Shown: positions 34,030 to 46,180, counted from the first letter of the stretch. The stretch is 64,000 bases of DNA from Turritopsis dohrnii (GCA_027922465.2 BQMF02000612.1:62001-126000), one strand, 5' to 3'. Program-made: numbers and translations. The notes: a model not told the origin generated them from the letters alone.

Positions 34030-35430
34030 GATTAACACAAATTAGCGCCGTGAAAAACTTTCTTCTTTGCAATCATAGAATCTTCATTTTTCGTGTTTCT
34101 CAGCATAAGTAAGGGAAGAATGCCAGTAGCATATATTCCCATCGCTATAGGATTCGCTTGGGTTGTGCCCTCCTCTTTGCCACCCGTTATAAACAAGCTC
34201 GCCGATTTAGCAGTTGTAAACATACGTCGAAACTTCTGGACATAAGATATCAATGTTATAGAGTTTCGTAGCTCTATTAATCGAGTTGAAAGCATTTGAT
34301 GCATCGATCTGAAGGACAGCTTGGCATTCGTTTTCATTGGATGCTGAATGTACAGCTACCTCGCATCCCGAGTTTTGCCCAGCACATAGTTAGAAGTTGC
34401 CATTAGTTGATATGATGTCATCTTTGACGCAGCACATTACAGCCAATTATGCGTCTCAAAACCTTCCCGATTCCTATTGGTCTAAGGCCAGGATTCTTAT
34501 CCAATGGAATTAAACAGCAAGACATTAGTGCTTCTAGACTCTCTGGATCTTAATTCTTTTCTGCATTTACAGCTTTTGCCAGTTGAGATATCTCTTTCCG
34601 AAGGTCTGAACTGGTTCATCCATAAAGTGTTCATGATAATGCTCTACGCCAGTCATCAGCGTCCCACCCGCATATACCAGCTGCGCCTTTTATTTTTAAA
34701 GAAGCTTTCATAATACTCTCTTCATTTATGGAATCATAAATTATACCATGAATGGTGTTGACAGAACCTTGAATTAAAAAGTCACATTTAGTGGTTGATG
34801 GGAAGGATAACACTACATTGCTTTGACGTTAAAAGACGTATAGCTCCGTTAACATTTACCTTAAGCATTAAATTTGATAATGATCTTCCCAGGTCTTGCT
34901 TGTTTTTTTTGTCAACTTTCGTCATACGGCTTTGAATCATTAGACATTCAGCGACAAGCTGCGAAATCTGTCTGTTCTTCCAGGTGCCTTCTTTCTTAGG
35001 CGCACCTGTTTTCCTGAGCGGAGCTTTTTTGGTGACGTTTTTTGCAATAATAGGCTTGGAAGAATCATGAGAATTTTCATACTTATATTTCTCGTGGGTG
35101 AGTTATTGTTCCAAAGCTTTATTGCTGAAATCATTTCATTTAGAAATCTTTTACCCAAATTACCTTTAGGCAACTAAAAAAGATTACGTCTCCATACTGT
35201 CATTTTTTCGTAAGCATCAATCACTTCTTTTTCAGATAACCTTCTGTTCTCCTCTCCAGTACTTGGTATTAAAATAGTTGTTTCTTTTTTTCTGTTATTA
35301 CTTTTTCTTTACAGGCTCGTTGATGATTTTTAAGACCAGATACATTCTTGAATATACGTTGACAGTTCAAGCATGACAATGATGATACGTTTGCGTTACT
35401 TCCATTGTTCAATTGAATTTGCATTTTGTT
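34030..35430 (-). mobile_element. Non-LTR retrotransposon remnant: zinc finger and reverse transcriptase
   Basis: Minus-strand reading frames, broken by several frameshifts and stops, carry in order: a Cys2-His-Cys finger (CLNCQRIFKNVSGLKNHQ, about 35310-35378), a basic linker, GAIRLLTSKQ, KIKGAAGICGWDADDW, LIPLDKNPGLRPIGIGKVLR, then DASNAFNSINR (about 34285-34310) and EGTTQANPIAMGIYATGILP. These are palm-domain landmarks of reverse transcriptases from REL-endonuclease-type LINEs. The 3' half with the endonuclease is missing here. A fragment carrying just that part sits at 44556-45526. Not functional. Confidence 0.75.
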
Positions 35431-35689
35431 TACGTAGCTTCAGTAGCAAATAGTAGTAGAAACGTTTTTCACTAGTTCTAGGGTTCAATCGAGGCCCGAT
35501 TGAACCTCTCAAGTTCCCCAGAACTAGGTATATCTTGATTAACGGCTAAAAGGATTCGAATAAGTTCAGTTCCAATACGACGTAAAACAGCAGGTAAACG
35601 GACGTAGTGAGTGAATAAGTACTACTAATACTCCGTAAGTCAGTCCTGTGTCTTTAAAACACCTGTTTGATGAAATAATTTCGTGAAGT

Positions 35690-36117
35690 TTTCACTTTCG
35701 ATTTCTTGTTTACTTTCTGCGTCCGCCATATTTAATTGGGGATGCAATGCAATGATTTCCCCGCTATCACAAAAAAGGACGTCATACACCACGCGCTTTT
35801 ATACTAATTGTAAAGAAAGCGTCTCCTTCTTCTACGTGGTTTTACGCGGACATAAGAAAAACTTGAAAAAAAATAGCATGCAAGATTGCGGAATTTTCGT
35901 CAGTCCACCGCTATTTCGGTCACTCAAAAGAACATCAGCTATGCCTATTAGTTCAAAAGCTTATTTCCCTAAAACCGTTGTGTTCGATTGGGAATCCAAT
36001 GCAATTCTTATTCAGAGATATGATAAAAAAACTGACGTCACGCCACGTGCTACTATATAATGGTCGAAAAACACGCTCTCGCGGGTTTACAGGCAGCTAA
36101 GAAGACGTTGCCCGTAA
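35690..36117 (-). mobile_element. Eroded Helitron copies, left of the MITE
   Basis: Two degraded stretches with ggggatgcaatgcaatg, gacgtca and cacgcg.ctttatactaat text, then cagctaagaagacgttgcccgtaa, the site at which the MITE is inserted. The copy continues after 36877. Confidence 0.65.
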
Positions 36118-36874
36118 AGCTTAGGTCAAACGTGTCTAACATTTCATCCAACATCGAAAATTTTCGGTGTTGGATGAAATGTTGGACACGTTTGACCAAG
36201 AGCAAAATTTGCAAAAGAAGAAAAAAATGTGTTGGATGAAGCAAAAATGTGTTGGATAAAAGTTTGATCGCGATCAAACTTTTCATCCAACATTTACGGC
36301 TTCATCGAACACATTTTTCGTGTTGGATGCGTTTGACCACTTTTTCATCCAACACTATGTGAAAATGAAGTCATTCTATACAAATGAATGTCATTTCGAA
36401 TGTTAAAACGTTCGAATTTCAATAAACAAGACCGCATTTTTGTATGTCAAATCACATCACAAGTTTCAGTGCAAAGATGAGCAACAAAGAAGAAGCCACG
36501 ATGAGCGATAGCACAGCTGACAGCGTCAATTCTGTTAAAGGGAAAGCCTTCAAAAAATACCAAAACACGAAAGGGAAAAAGTTGCTCCCAACTCGCTCCT
36601 TCTTTTCATCCATTCTCTGGTTTTTCCCCGGCATGGCCTTTCGTCGTCAGAGAATCCAAACGTTCCGATAAAATAACACCCATCTTGAGTTTGAGAGAAT
36701 GAATGGACATGTTTTGTTTTTTATAGAAGGAGAGAATGAATGAACATAGATGTTCGATGAAATGTTGCATGACCGTTTGACCGTCACGAAATTTTCATCC
36801 AACTTCCATCCAACAAACGTCCAACACAATGATAAAAGTGTTGGATGAAATGTTGGACACGTTTGACCTAAGCT
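36118..36874. mobile_element. 757-bp MITE with TAA duplication
   Basis: Inverted ends of 36 bp with one mismatch (AGCTTAGGTCAAACGTGTC...), flanked by TAA at 36115-36117 and 36875-36877. Sister Helitrons carry a single TAA at this place. The interior iterates GTTGGATGAAATGTTGG in both orientations and opens with a long hairpin (about 36124-36196). A 3-bp TAA duplication fits PIF/Harbinger. The 75-codon frame at 36444-36671 has no recognised domain. Confidence 0.8.
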
Positions 36875-36877
36875 TAA

Positions 36878-36941
36878 AATGTAATGAAATATATGACTTT
36901 CTAAAATAAAAGTGAGATGCACACACGCCATTATATATAGA
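36878..36941 (-). mobile_element. Helitron copy, right of the MITE
   Basis: tttctaaaataaaagtgagatgcacac... is the distal end of the copy interrupted by the MITE; it ends at a CTAG junction. Confidence 0.65.
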
Positions 36942-37489
36942 CTAGCATCTTGCGTAAAAGTTATTTATGGATTTAATTTCGAAGAGGATGTGCGGAAATC
37001 GCGTGTCGAAAAAAGAAGGCGAAAAATTAAAACAGGAAATCGCGACTGGAAAGTGCACCCCTGATGTAGGGCTAGAAAAACTGACCAAAAAATGTATGTG
37101 ATCGTTATGCTATGACCTACCGTTGCAGAGATAATAATAGATATATCGTTGAGCAAAGATTTGGACGACGTCATAGCCGCAGTACCAAATAAAATTTAGG
37201 CCCAAAGGTTGTGTCCCCATCACCCATATTGTGGATCCTAAAAAACGTCAGTTGTTCCTATTGTTTCTCGAGGTTTTCTCCCTAAAATGTCACGTGCGAT
37301 TGGAGATGCGATGCAATGGTTTCCCCGTGATATGATTAAAAGAACTGACGTCACATTACATGCTGTTATACTAATCGTCAATGGCGTATGATCTAGCGAT
37401 GAAGATGACCACAATTAAGAAGTTTTTGACCGGAAATTTGGAAAAAAACTATGATTCTCTAAAATAAAAGTGAGACGAAAGGTTGGAGA
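36942..37489 (-). mobile_element. Helitron family A, isolated tandem unit
   Basis: Starts at CTAG (36942) and runs to the next CTAG at 37490 (548 bp). Its 3' hairpin is eroded (CGTAAAAgttATTTATGG). Internal landmarks include the crucial site blocks and a changed tgacgtcat (gacgacgtcat). Confidence 0.75.
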
Positions 37490-37925
37490 CTAGTATCCCG
37501 TCTGTAAAAGCCCTTTAGTGCTCATCGCCAAAACCATGTTTCAAATATCTCGCCATCCCGTGTGCAAACAACGTGACAAAAAATTAAAAAAACATAGAAT
37601 TGCGACTCGAAAGTGTACTCATATTATAGAGCACGGAAAACTGAACAAGATAGTGCATGGGATTGTTTTGCTACAATAAATTGCTAAATGGATATCATCG
37701 ATCAATAGTTTCAGTGACGCCATAGCCGCGCTACTCAAGAATGTTTAGGCCCAAAACTTTCGTCACCATGTCACCTGTATAGCGGACCAAAAAGTACGTC
37801 AATTGGTTCCTCAGATATTTCCCCAAAAACGTTACGTTTGATTGGGGATGCAATGGAATGGTACCCCCGGGAACGGCGACTTACGGAGTAACTCTTATTA
37901 TGCGCATGCGTCGATTAACGGTAAT
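37490..37925 (-). mobile_element. Helitron family A, truncated unit
   Basis: Starts at an exact CTAG and is more diverged than its neighbour. Similarity fades after ggggatgcaatggaatgg. Ends next to a tatgcgcatgcgtcg palindrome. Confidence 0.65.
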
Positions 37926-38629
37926 TTTAGAGATTATCAATCATCATGACGTGTGATATCCGATGTCTGATGATCAAATTTTTGTATTTTTAGTCTGTTC
38001 CCTGATCTTACTACTCAGTGCCTAGTCTTTCACACGTGCATCAAAGTATTCCATAATGTTTCGAGAAGCTGCTTGTAGTTCAGAATTTACGCGAAGGAGT
38101 AACACTTGACGATGAAGTGGTATAGAGCTTGCGACCTCGAATTCTGGGGCCCTGTATTTTCCCTGAAAGGGGACCTAAAATATACCATTACATATTTTGG
38201 TTTCCTTATTATTTTGACTTTGGGACGGTCGTGACTAGAATGTACGCAGTTGAGTAGGTATATATTTTTGTCGTAATTTATGAATACGTCGTCGGTCGTG
38301 TTTTTGTTTCGGTTGCCGTTTCTTTAAATGCTTTGCAAGTACGCGCGCGAGAAAGAAACACCACGTGTGTAATAAGAAATATTTTTTAATAAAATTATTA
38401 AAATGATCTACATATTACATGATCACATCTGCATTGTCTGTTATTGTTTTTCAACCCTTATTACATTAAAATCTATTATTCACCACAAAAATGTGATGTT
38501 ATGTACCATTGTATATACTAGCATATAAAGGAAAGAGAGTTATGTACAAGTTAAATCATAGTTAATAGAAACACATGGTTTGGTGACTCGTGTTTTTCCT
38601 ATTGTTATACGTCCAGGTGTTGAAAGTGC

Positions 38630-39533
38630 ATGTCACGTGATCGTGAAGCTGCAAAGATCAAAATAAATATGGCGTGCAATAGTGAAGATACTGGCAATTT
38701 AAGCGATTACAAACACTTATTAGAAGACGATTTTGATAGTATTCTTGTCAGGTTAAAGGAATCTGAGCTTTTTGGTAGTGAAAATAATGTTTTAGTGGAA
38801 AATGTAAGTATTTAAAGAATATTTTCTTTCAAAATGAACACAGAATGGTGACTCATTTTGTTATCTTATTGGTTGTTAATTTTTCTCCAGAGAAAATAGT
38901 GTGATCGCTTTTCTCTAGATGGAAGAACAAGATATTACCATCTGTGAGTTCTGTCAAAAACCGTACAAGACTGCTGGAGGCTTACTCAGACACAAACTGA
39001 TAAAACATTCTTCACAAACAACAATAGAACAAGAGCAGGTGGTGGTGGTAGACGACACTGTAATGGAGCAGGAAGAACAGTCTTCGATGTTAAGAAACGA
39101 AGATTTGCAGGATGGTGTAAATAAAGTTGTAGAAAAGCTACTCAAGAATACCGTTTATGTAAATATTCATAAGGAATTGGCAGAATTTCCTAACTGCCTT
39201 GAGAAATGTGTTCCCCGATTGACAGAGGCAGTAAATAATGACATAAAGTTCAAGAATACAGATTTATTTTATGCAACATATCATTCGAATATTGTCCAGA
39301 AGAGCACAGAAATATTTCAAACTGGACTTTCCGAGTCAACATTGAAATTGATATTAATTAAAGTTGCAGACATACTAATATCGAAATACCAAAATAAAGA
39401 ACAAAAGACTATTAATGAAACTCCTCATGATATACATCCGAGGCAACTTGCAGGATTACAGTACATTGCAGGATATGTAATAAATAATCTCCATAAAAAA
39501 ATAAAATTCTCCTTATTAAAAAGAAGTTCTTGA
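38630..39533 (+). CDS. Two-exon C2H2 zinc-finger protein, transposon-associated type
   Basis: Exons 38630-38803 and 38919-39533 join in phase 0 (donor GTAAGT, acceptor ttttctctag) to give 262 residues. A single classical finger (Cys67, Cys70, His83, His88; C-X2-C-X12-H-X4-H) follows an acidic N-terminal exon. The C-terminal end LAGLQYIAGYVINNLHKK matches a motif common near the end of transposase-related proteins, and the frame then stops shortly after, so the protein may be truncated. A second possible start, with better context, is at 38669. It converges with the THAP pseudogene at 39626-40461. Expression and function unknown. Confidence 0.6.
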
Positions 39534-39625
39534 GATAAACAATCCTCACACTGAATGTTTTTCGAGGATACCATTTTAGCAACCAGTACTTCACAACTTT
39601 TGACCCTTCTGAAAGTTAATGCCCC

Positions 39626-40461
39626 TTAAGGCAGCAAAATACTTTCTTCATTTTCGTCTGAGTTTAAAGATTTGTGTGAAATAGGCACTTGTTGAACAAT
39701 AACATTTGCTGGTATGCCTTCTGATATGACTCCATTGCATAGTGTACTAGCCAAACATAGCTTTGCTAATTCCGATATAGTGATGTTTCTCAAAGAACAT
39801 TTGTATGTTTTATAAATATGGTGGTCTTCCGGAAGCAGCCAACCAAAACCTTCAATAGTAGGCTAAAGTTTCATCTAGCATCAATTTTAAGTAAGGTACG
39901 GAAAGGTCTTGTTTTTTATATTTATAGGCCAACGTAATTTCATGGCTTCCCAGTCTTCAAGTGTTTTTAAATTCTTTACTCTTGATTTCAAATCGTCGAA
40001 GCTCGTGTAGTAAGATTTGTTTTTCTGTTCGTGAATTTGAACGATCGAACGATGTTTTCTTTCATTCTGTACAGTTGACTTGGTATCATGACTCTTTACC
40101 GGCATATTAGTGTTGGTACAACGCCATGTTTAAGCTTTTTCCTTGTTATTCACGAGCAAAATACTCTAGATTACGAAAAATCGATGTTTTTTAGAAAATC
40201 CGAAACAGACTGAAATGACTAGAAAATTAACTTACATATTTCGATATCATCAGGTTTAAAATGTCTTTCACATGCATATACGTGACTTTTTTCTATCAAG
40301 GCTTTGAAATTTTTATCAACTTCTCTTGACCTCGTGATTTCTGCCAACCAACGTGTTCTCCAATTCTTGTCAAGATCTGCGGATGGAATTTTAAAAATTC
40401 CTATACCTTTTGTACTCCTGCACACCCCACAACCAACTACTGAACAATTTTGGCCTGGCAT
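39626..40461 (-). pseudogene. THAP-domain gene, frameshifted
   Basis: Exon 1 (40461-40236) encodes a complete THAP C2CH module: Cys6-X4-Cys11, Trp34 in the core, Cys64-X2-His67, then the donor GTAAGT in phase 1. Downstream, a GVVPTL frame, a MPVKSHDTK frame and an EGFGWLLPEDHHIYKTYKC...ILLP frame are each open but out of phase with one another; the stop is at 39626. The parts follow the order of THAP proteins linked to P-element-like transposases. At least two single-base indels break the second exon. THAP modules bind DNA through zinc. Confidence 0.75.
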
Positions 40462-40927
40462 GAGTTAAACTTTTTTTATAACGAGTTGTAAATACATTTT
40501 CCAGTGCGCGTTGTGCTTCAATATTTCTATCACAAATTATGCAGCACCTTCAGTATTTAACTATGTTTTAATAGAACAAGTGTGGATTTTGTAATTATAT
40601 TTTTTATTTTTGAAAGATAAAAAAACATGTCGTATTGTTTCTACGGGTTTTTTTTCTTGTCTTTTTTTCTCAGATCGAAATTACGTTAACAATTTCTGAT
40701 ATACTTTCAAAGATCACAGCTCAGAATATGAAAAATAAATGAAAGTATCTAGAAAACATCGCTTCGGGTATACTTTACTACGTCAAAATCATATAATAAT
40801 TCTTCAAAACATTCTTGTTTTGCAGCTTCATGTCACTTTAAAAAAGATCAAATCGATGAATAACATATTTGAATAGGCTATTGAAAGGCTCCAAACCATC
40901 TGTATTTCTATTAACTATGGTTAAATA
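40462..40927. other. No supported gene
   Basis: Upstream flank of the THAP pseudogene; AT-rich and otherwise featureless. Confidence 0.3.
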
Positions 40928-41375
40928 CAGTACAACCCCATGAAGTCGGACTCTCAAGGGTCCAAAAAATCGGTGTGACTTAACGGGAGTCTCACTTATC
41001 GGAACTTCATCTTAAGTCAGACTCTGCTTATTTATTCTGACTTATCAGGAACATTAAAAAAAGTGACAATTTCCTTCAGTATTTCATATTTTTATCCTGT
41101 TTGCAGCTTCCGGTTTGACGCCATTGTTTTTAAAAAGTTGAAGTTTCACAAGTAAATGCATGTTTTGATTTCACAATATTTCTTCCGAACTTTCGAATTT
41201 TTCGAACTTTTGGCGTTCGAAACTCAAGAGGTTCGACTTAAACGGTGTCCGAAGCGGACCGTTCCTGGTTTGCAAATTTGAAATAGGTAAGAAAATTCAA
41301 CGGGGACAAGGTCTAATTAAGTCCGATTTAAACAAATATTCGACTTAATCGTGTCCGACTAACGGGGTTGTACTG
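40928..41375. mobile_element. 448-bp pogo/Tigger-like MITE
   Basis: Ends CAGTACAACCCC and GGGGTTGTACTG are inverted. They are followed inside by iterated aagtcggactc / gtccgac text, as in pogo-group termini. The left flank is TA and the right flank is CA, consistent with one change in a TA duplication. Confidence 0.75.
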
Positions 41376-42224
41376 CATAACGATTCAAATCCCCCTTAGC
41401 CACCCTGCTCTGCGGTCCCTGTAAAAAAAAATAGTTTTGACGGTGATGTGCTTCGAAGATCAACTGCAGTGAAGAAGAAGCTTTAGTAGAAGCAGTTTTA
41501 ATTTGTAACTCTCACTTCAAACCGTCTAACAAACTATTTCTATTTGTTTGTTATTTGATTTGTTTATTTCTCGTTTGAGTATTTTGGATAGATTTTTGTT
41601 TTTTAAAATTTTTCGAAGAACACGTTTTTTTTTCTCCTTTGGCTCGCATTTCTCTTATAAAATCACAGCTCATACAAACACCATAAACTTTTTTATTGCG
41701 TTTACACTCTAGCAGATTTTTTCAAAATACAAAATGACATCAGTAGTGTAACTAAAAAAGAGGCTAAAAAAGGGAAAATTGTATAATTGATATTTACCAA
41801 AATTTCTTTGTATCTCTAATACTCAATAACCTTGACAATTCTTCTCCTCTCTCAGCAAATAAAGTATGTTCTTGTGCTTATTAGATTTCTGCGTAAGCAA
41901 GAAAGCTATTACAACCGGCTTTCGTTTTTTTTTTCTTCTTCTTTTTTTTCTTACTGTCCAAACCTAGCGGTTTTTTGAAATTTCGTGCGTGCATTTACAT
42001 GAAACCAAAGCACCGTGCATTGCATGTCAGCGAAAGATTTACTAAAGTTTCTTTGCTCAATATTAAATGGATTTTAAAGAATATATACATATTTTAAGGT
42101 GAAAACAGAAAATATATAGAAGAAACTTATAATTATCTTGGACTGTGATCATTCTTTTCTAACTAAAAAGAAGTTCTCTACGTTTTGTAAACAGAAGAGT
42201 CAAAAGAGCTAATTAAGGTAGAAA
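41376..42224. other. No gene; repeat relatives
   Basis: 41440-41640 is distantly related to 3280-3540. 41885-41990 (gcaagaaa.ctattacaaccggctttcg..., ...agcggttttt) recurs at 42995-43075 between the two SINE heads. No coding exon seen. Confidence 0.35.
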
Positions 42225-42845
42225 ATACGTTTTCTTTGATATTTTATCACTTAATTGATGAAGGAATAGATATTAATCAAATAGGTCTACATAAAACTTG
42301 GACTTTTAGTTACTTATGATACTGATTCAATGTACTTTGGCACTTGAAAATAGATATGTTTTTCGTGTCAGTAAAGCACAGATCAGACTTTCTTATTACT
42401 TTCTACGTTTGTTAGCTATCTGTTCTGTCTTTGAACATCAGGTTTTCAAAAATCAAGTTAAAAAAACGGAGTTATCTGTTTGAATTCATTTTCGGTTTCA
42501 AGAAATTATAATTCAAAACATACATGTGTTTTTCGAAGAAACGAGTTTTTTTTTTCTACATAAGTTTTTTTATAAAAAAAACGTACGTTATAAACAGCTC
42601 ATGCATGTATAATTCTTTTGTTCTCTAATAAATTAAATTGCTGGTGTGTTACAATTAGACCCTATTTGCACGAGTTAGTAATTTTAAACATGTTTATCAT
42701 TTATGCCTGTTTTCCACCAGTAAGATATTTCAAGAAATAATGTTTACAGATTTTTTAAGAACTTTAAGTAAAATTTCGAAAGTATTCTTGTGGCAAATAC
42801 TTTTGCTGCTACCGTTTTGCACCATCTGGCTCTTGTTTATATCTA
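42225..42845 (+). repeat. 620-bp dispersed repeat, copy 1
   Basis: Nearly collinear with 49853-50485 (starts atacgttttctttgatattt, ends gccatctggctcttg), with small indels. It ends in gctgctaccgt, the reverse complement of the start of the 2974/49655 repeat, so both probably belong to one family. Confidence 0.75.
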
Positions 42846-42858
42846 TACTGACGTTCAT

Positions 42859-43310
42859 GGCTTCCGTGGCACAGTTGGTTAGTATAGTCAACTGTTAACC
42901 GAAGAGTCGGTGGTTCGACCCCATGTAGATCTTCTGAAGTCTTTTTCGAATTTTTAAATATGTCATAAAATATTTCGATCTTGGATTTTTGCAAAAGCAA
43001 GAAATACATTACAACCGACTTTGGTTTTTTTCCTCCGTTTTTTTGTTACTGTGTAAAGCTAGCGGTTTTTACATTAAAGATAAATGTAGTTCTGTGGCGC
43101 AGTTGGCTAGTTACTCGGCTATTAACCGAAAGGTCGGTGGTTCGAACCCACTTAGATCGTGTAACATTTTTTTGTCGAATTTCATAAATGTCATAACATT
43201 TTTCATTTTTCATGCTTCAACAGATTTTGCAGAAATCTTTCTGCCCGTAAGGGCATCTTGTTCATTTTATTTTATTTATTTATTTATTTATTTTTTTGAT
43301 GTGTAAAATG
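42859..43310 (+). mobile_element. tRNA-Asn-derived SINE with two heads
   Basis: Two tRNA-like heads (about 42859-42930 and 43088-43158), each with an A box (TGGCRCAGTTGG) and B box (GGTTCGANCCC). The anticodon loops read CTGTTAA and CTATTAA, pointing to tRNA-Asn. The second head continues into a shared body, a ttctgcccgtaagggcat hairpin and a (TTTA)n tail at 43262-43294. The first head has a broken anticodon stem and shortened body. Not functional tRNA genes. Confidence 0.7.
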
Positions 43311-43449
43311 TTTTGGAAAGGAGAAAATCGACAAACAAATCGACAACAAAAGTTTTTTACAAATTATGTATTCTCCATCATTGTTTAACCTTAGCAGCGC
43401 TTTTTCTTTGCTGAATTTAGAGAGATTTCTCTCTAGGAAACTATTTTGG

Positions 43450-44500
43450 CACCCTATATAGTGTTATCTGATTCCGATGAAATCGCACTCCTTTTTGTTC
43501 GATACTCGTCCGACATGAATTCGACATTTTATAAATACCTACTGAACTGCCTACATTCTAGTCACCACCCTTTGGGACGCAGTCGTCGATTTATTTTATG
43601 TTTTTTGATAATAGCGTCAACGATTTGTCGAGGATAATTGTTCCACGAAGCGAATTCTTTGATATTGCACAGTTCTAATGGAAATTTATTACTTGAACAA
43701 ATTTTCTTGGCTTTAGTAACAAGTGGTCGGATCCATTCTACTCTCCAATTACAAGGGGTAAATCATTTCATATGAACATATTGGCCGGTATGCGTATCCC
43801 TACGTGAAATTGTTATGCAATCTGGACAAATCTCCAAGTTTAAGAAGTGTGGGCTTATGTTTTATAATTTTTTTGCAGTAAATTTTAAGTTAGCATCAAA
43901 CCTATTTAAGGCTTGTAGAATATCATCAATATCATGACGTTTAATAAGAAGTAGGGTATCATCCACATAACGAACGTAAAATGTAATCTTTCTGGCAGCA
44001 ATAAGTTTGTCGACAATACTTTTGTCGCATGCAGTCATTATAATGATAGTGAGAACTAGGACCTTTGGTAATCCATGAGCACGTGCTACTTTGAGGTTTT
44101 TTGACGAATATCTTGATAGATTTCTTCTGTAATTTACTTATACTTAAGCAGTTTGCGTAGAAATGACTGTAATGTAGTCAAACGTGTGTTTAGTAGGATC
44201 ATTGTCCAACTTCTAGAACTTGGATGTATTCGAACACAACCAGTCCAGTGAGTTGCAATAATCAGAAATATCAATAACCGCAACTCCGTTTCCTTTGTCG
44301 GGTTTTAAAATAACTGCTTCCTTACAAAGTTGTTTGATAAGTTTCAACTTTTTGCCATCTTTGAAAATTTGTCAGTTGTCCAGATCTATCAAGTTAAAAG
44401 CAAGTGCTCTCAAGCTATTTTAAGCTCTGTTCAAAGTATTGCAGTCGTCTTTAAGGAGTTTATTTTGTACCAGTTGATCCCAGACTGAGTCGATTGATGG
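43450..44500 (-). mobile_element. Penelope-like retroelement remnant
   Basis: Minus-strand frames contain, in order, ILKPDKGNGVAVIDISDYC (about 44285-44310), FYVRYVDDTLLLIKR with the RT motif YVDD at 43958-43969, and RRDTHTGQYVHM followed after a stop by the W..PLVTKAKKICS and IKEFASWNNYPRQIV blocks. This series is characteristic of Penelope-like reverse transcriptases. Stops and frameshifts break it, and no GIY-YIG domain was found. Confidence 0.75.
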
Positions 44501-44555
44501 CAATACATCGTTAAATAAATGTTTCACTTACTTACTTACTTACTTTTGGATCAAA

Positions 44556-45785
44556 TTGATCCAAAGTATGTTTGAAGGTAGAATAGTGTCAATGAAACTT
44601 CATCTTGAGAAAAACAGGGAAAGAAATAACATAACGAATTACATCCATAGCAGTGAAGTGAACAATTCGAGCCCGGTCGGTCCATCACTTACTGACGAGC
44701 AGAAATCAAGAATCGACGATACCACGAAACCTAGAATGGCAAGTAGACAATACATCAAGTCAATCCAAAAAAAAAGTTTACAAATTACGAATCAAAACAA
44801 GAACATGACTAAATCCATCGAAAAACAAAAAGTGATCCATCCATCGATACCACACACAGTCAACAATGGCTACAAGACAAGTACCTCACATCCCACTTTG
44901 TAGCTTATGCTTGTGCAATCCAAGAACAAGAAATTGCTACCAGATACCTGATCAGTAAGCGGAACAACACCAATGATAACAAATGTAGACTTTGCAAAGT
45001 TGCTGTAGAGGATGTGATTCACGTCACCAGCAGCTGTCCATTGATGTCGAGTCGTTACTACCTACCTCTCTGTCATGATGTTGCCGCCAAGGAAATCTGT
45101 AAGGAACACTTCAAGAAACACACAGGAACAATACCTGATGTTAATAAGCTGCCCGACGAACCGATTGAGAAACTGTGAGATTTTGAATACTGGTGGAATG
45201 TTTCGATCAAAACGTCAACAAAAATCCCCTGCAACAAGCCTGATATCGTCATATGGGACAGAAAATCAAAAGTTTGTACCATTATTGAGATAAGCTGCCC
45301 TGCTGATATTAACGTATCTCGTAAAACGAAGGAAAAGATAGATAAATATGGTTCACTTATTCGTAATATGCAAATGTTATATGCTGATTGCAAGTTTCGA
45401 ATGGTTCCGATTGTTATTGGTTGCCTTGGCTATGTGTCAAAAGATTTAAGTAACTATCTCAATGAACTAGGGTTGGAAAAAAGATTGCTAAGAAAGCTTG
45501 AGTCACTTACAGTTAGTGCGCTGTGAAAATAGTAAAATCTTTTCTAGGATTTAAGGCTTAGTTTTTTTAGACGTGACCGATTTTGTTAGATGTGTCCTCT
45601 TTTTTTTTTCGACCTACTTTTCTGAACTCACAGAAAAACGAGTGGAGTTGCTCCTGTTTTAGCGCTTTAATATTTTAATTTTAGTTTTTTAGTTTTCCTT
45701 ACTCTGTGGTTAAGGGTCGGATATCTTATTGTAAATAATAATATTTTAGATATTGAAATATATTAATGAAGCTTACTTACTTAAT
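44556..45785 (+). mobile_element. LINE 3' end: zinc knuckle and restriction-like endonuclease
   Basis: From about 44880 a frame encodes TSHFVAYACAIQEQEIATR, a Cys-Cys-His-Cys knuckle (CRLCKVAVEDVIHVTSSC), and the endonuclease core KPDIVIWDRKSKVCTIIEIS, a PD-(D/E)XK-like signature, ending at TGA 45524-45526. There is one in-frame TGA (about 45177) and a frameshift near 44900. It is 5'-truncated and preceded by an (ACTT)n run at 44525-44545. A short cttacttactt text lies at its 3' end. This domain order typifies R2/R4/NeSL-type LINEs. Confidence 0.75.
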
Positions 45786-45929
45786 GGGAAACTATCAAAG
45801 CATTCGTTACAAAAGTATTTTAGGATTTTACCACTGATTCACTAAAAATAGACATTGCTCCCGTTAAATAGAAATTGACAATTTGAAGCATTGCTTGAAG
45901 TAAACTTATGATTTCAAAAATTTGTTTTT

Positions 45930-46180
45930 GGTAACTTCGTGTGCTTTCCAGTTAACAAGATTCATCGAAGTGGTTCATACTTAAACTTTTTGAAAGTTCT
46001 TTATATTCTTTTAATGATTAGTGTGTGGGAGTTCTGTCTACTTTTTTGTCTTGCATCAAAGTTTAAAAGTATTGCTGATGAATCTTTCCCTTTTACTTTC
46101 TTCCTTATATTTTTTTCGAAGAACTTAGGTTTCATCGCTATTCGCTCTTACGGGAGGTTGACACGTAAATGTTCTTGAAA
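45930..46180 (+). repeat. Degenerate dispersed repeat, relative of 3280-3540
   Basis: Shares order and text with 3280-3540 (gtgctt..., aagattcatcg, ...tttaaaagt..., ttatatttttt.gaaga). No gene inferred. Confidence 0.35.

Noticed and set aside
42859..43158. Two tRNA-Asn-like sequences as functional tRNA genes
   Set aside because: Poor acceptor stems, a broken anticodon stem in the first, and SINE body and tail after the second.
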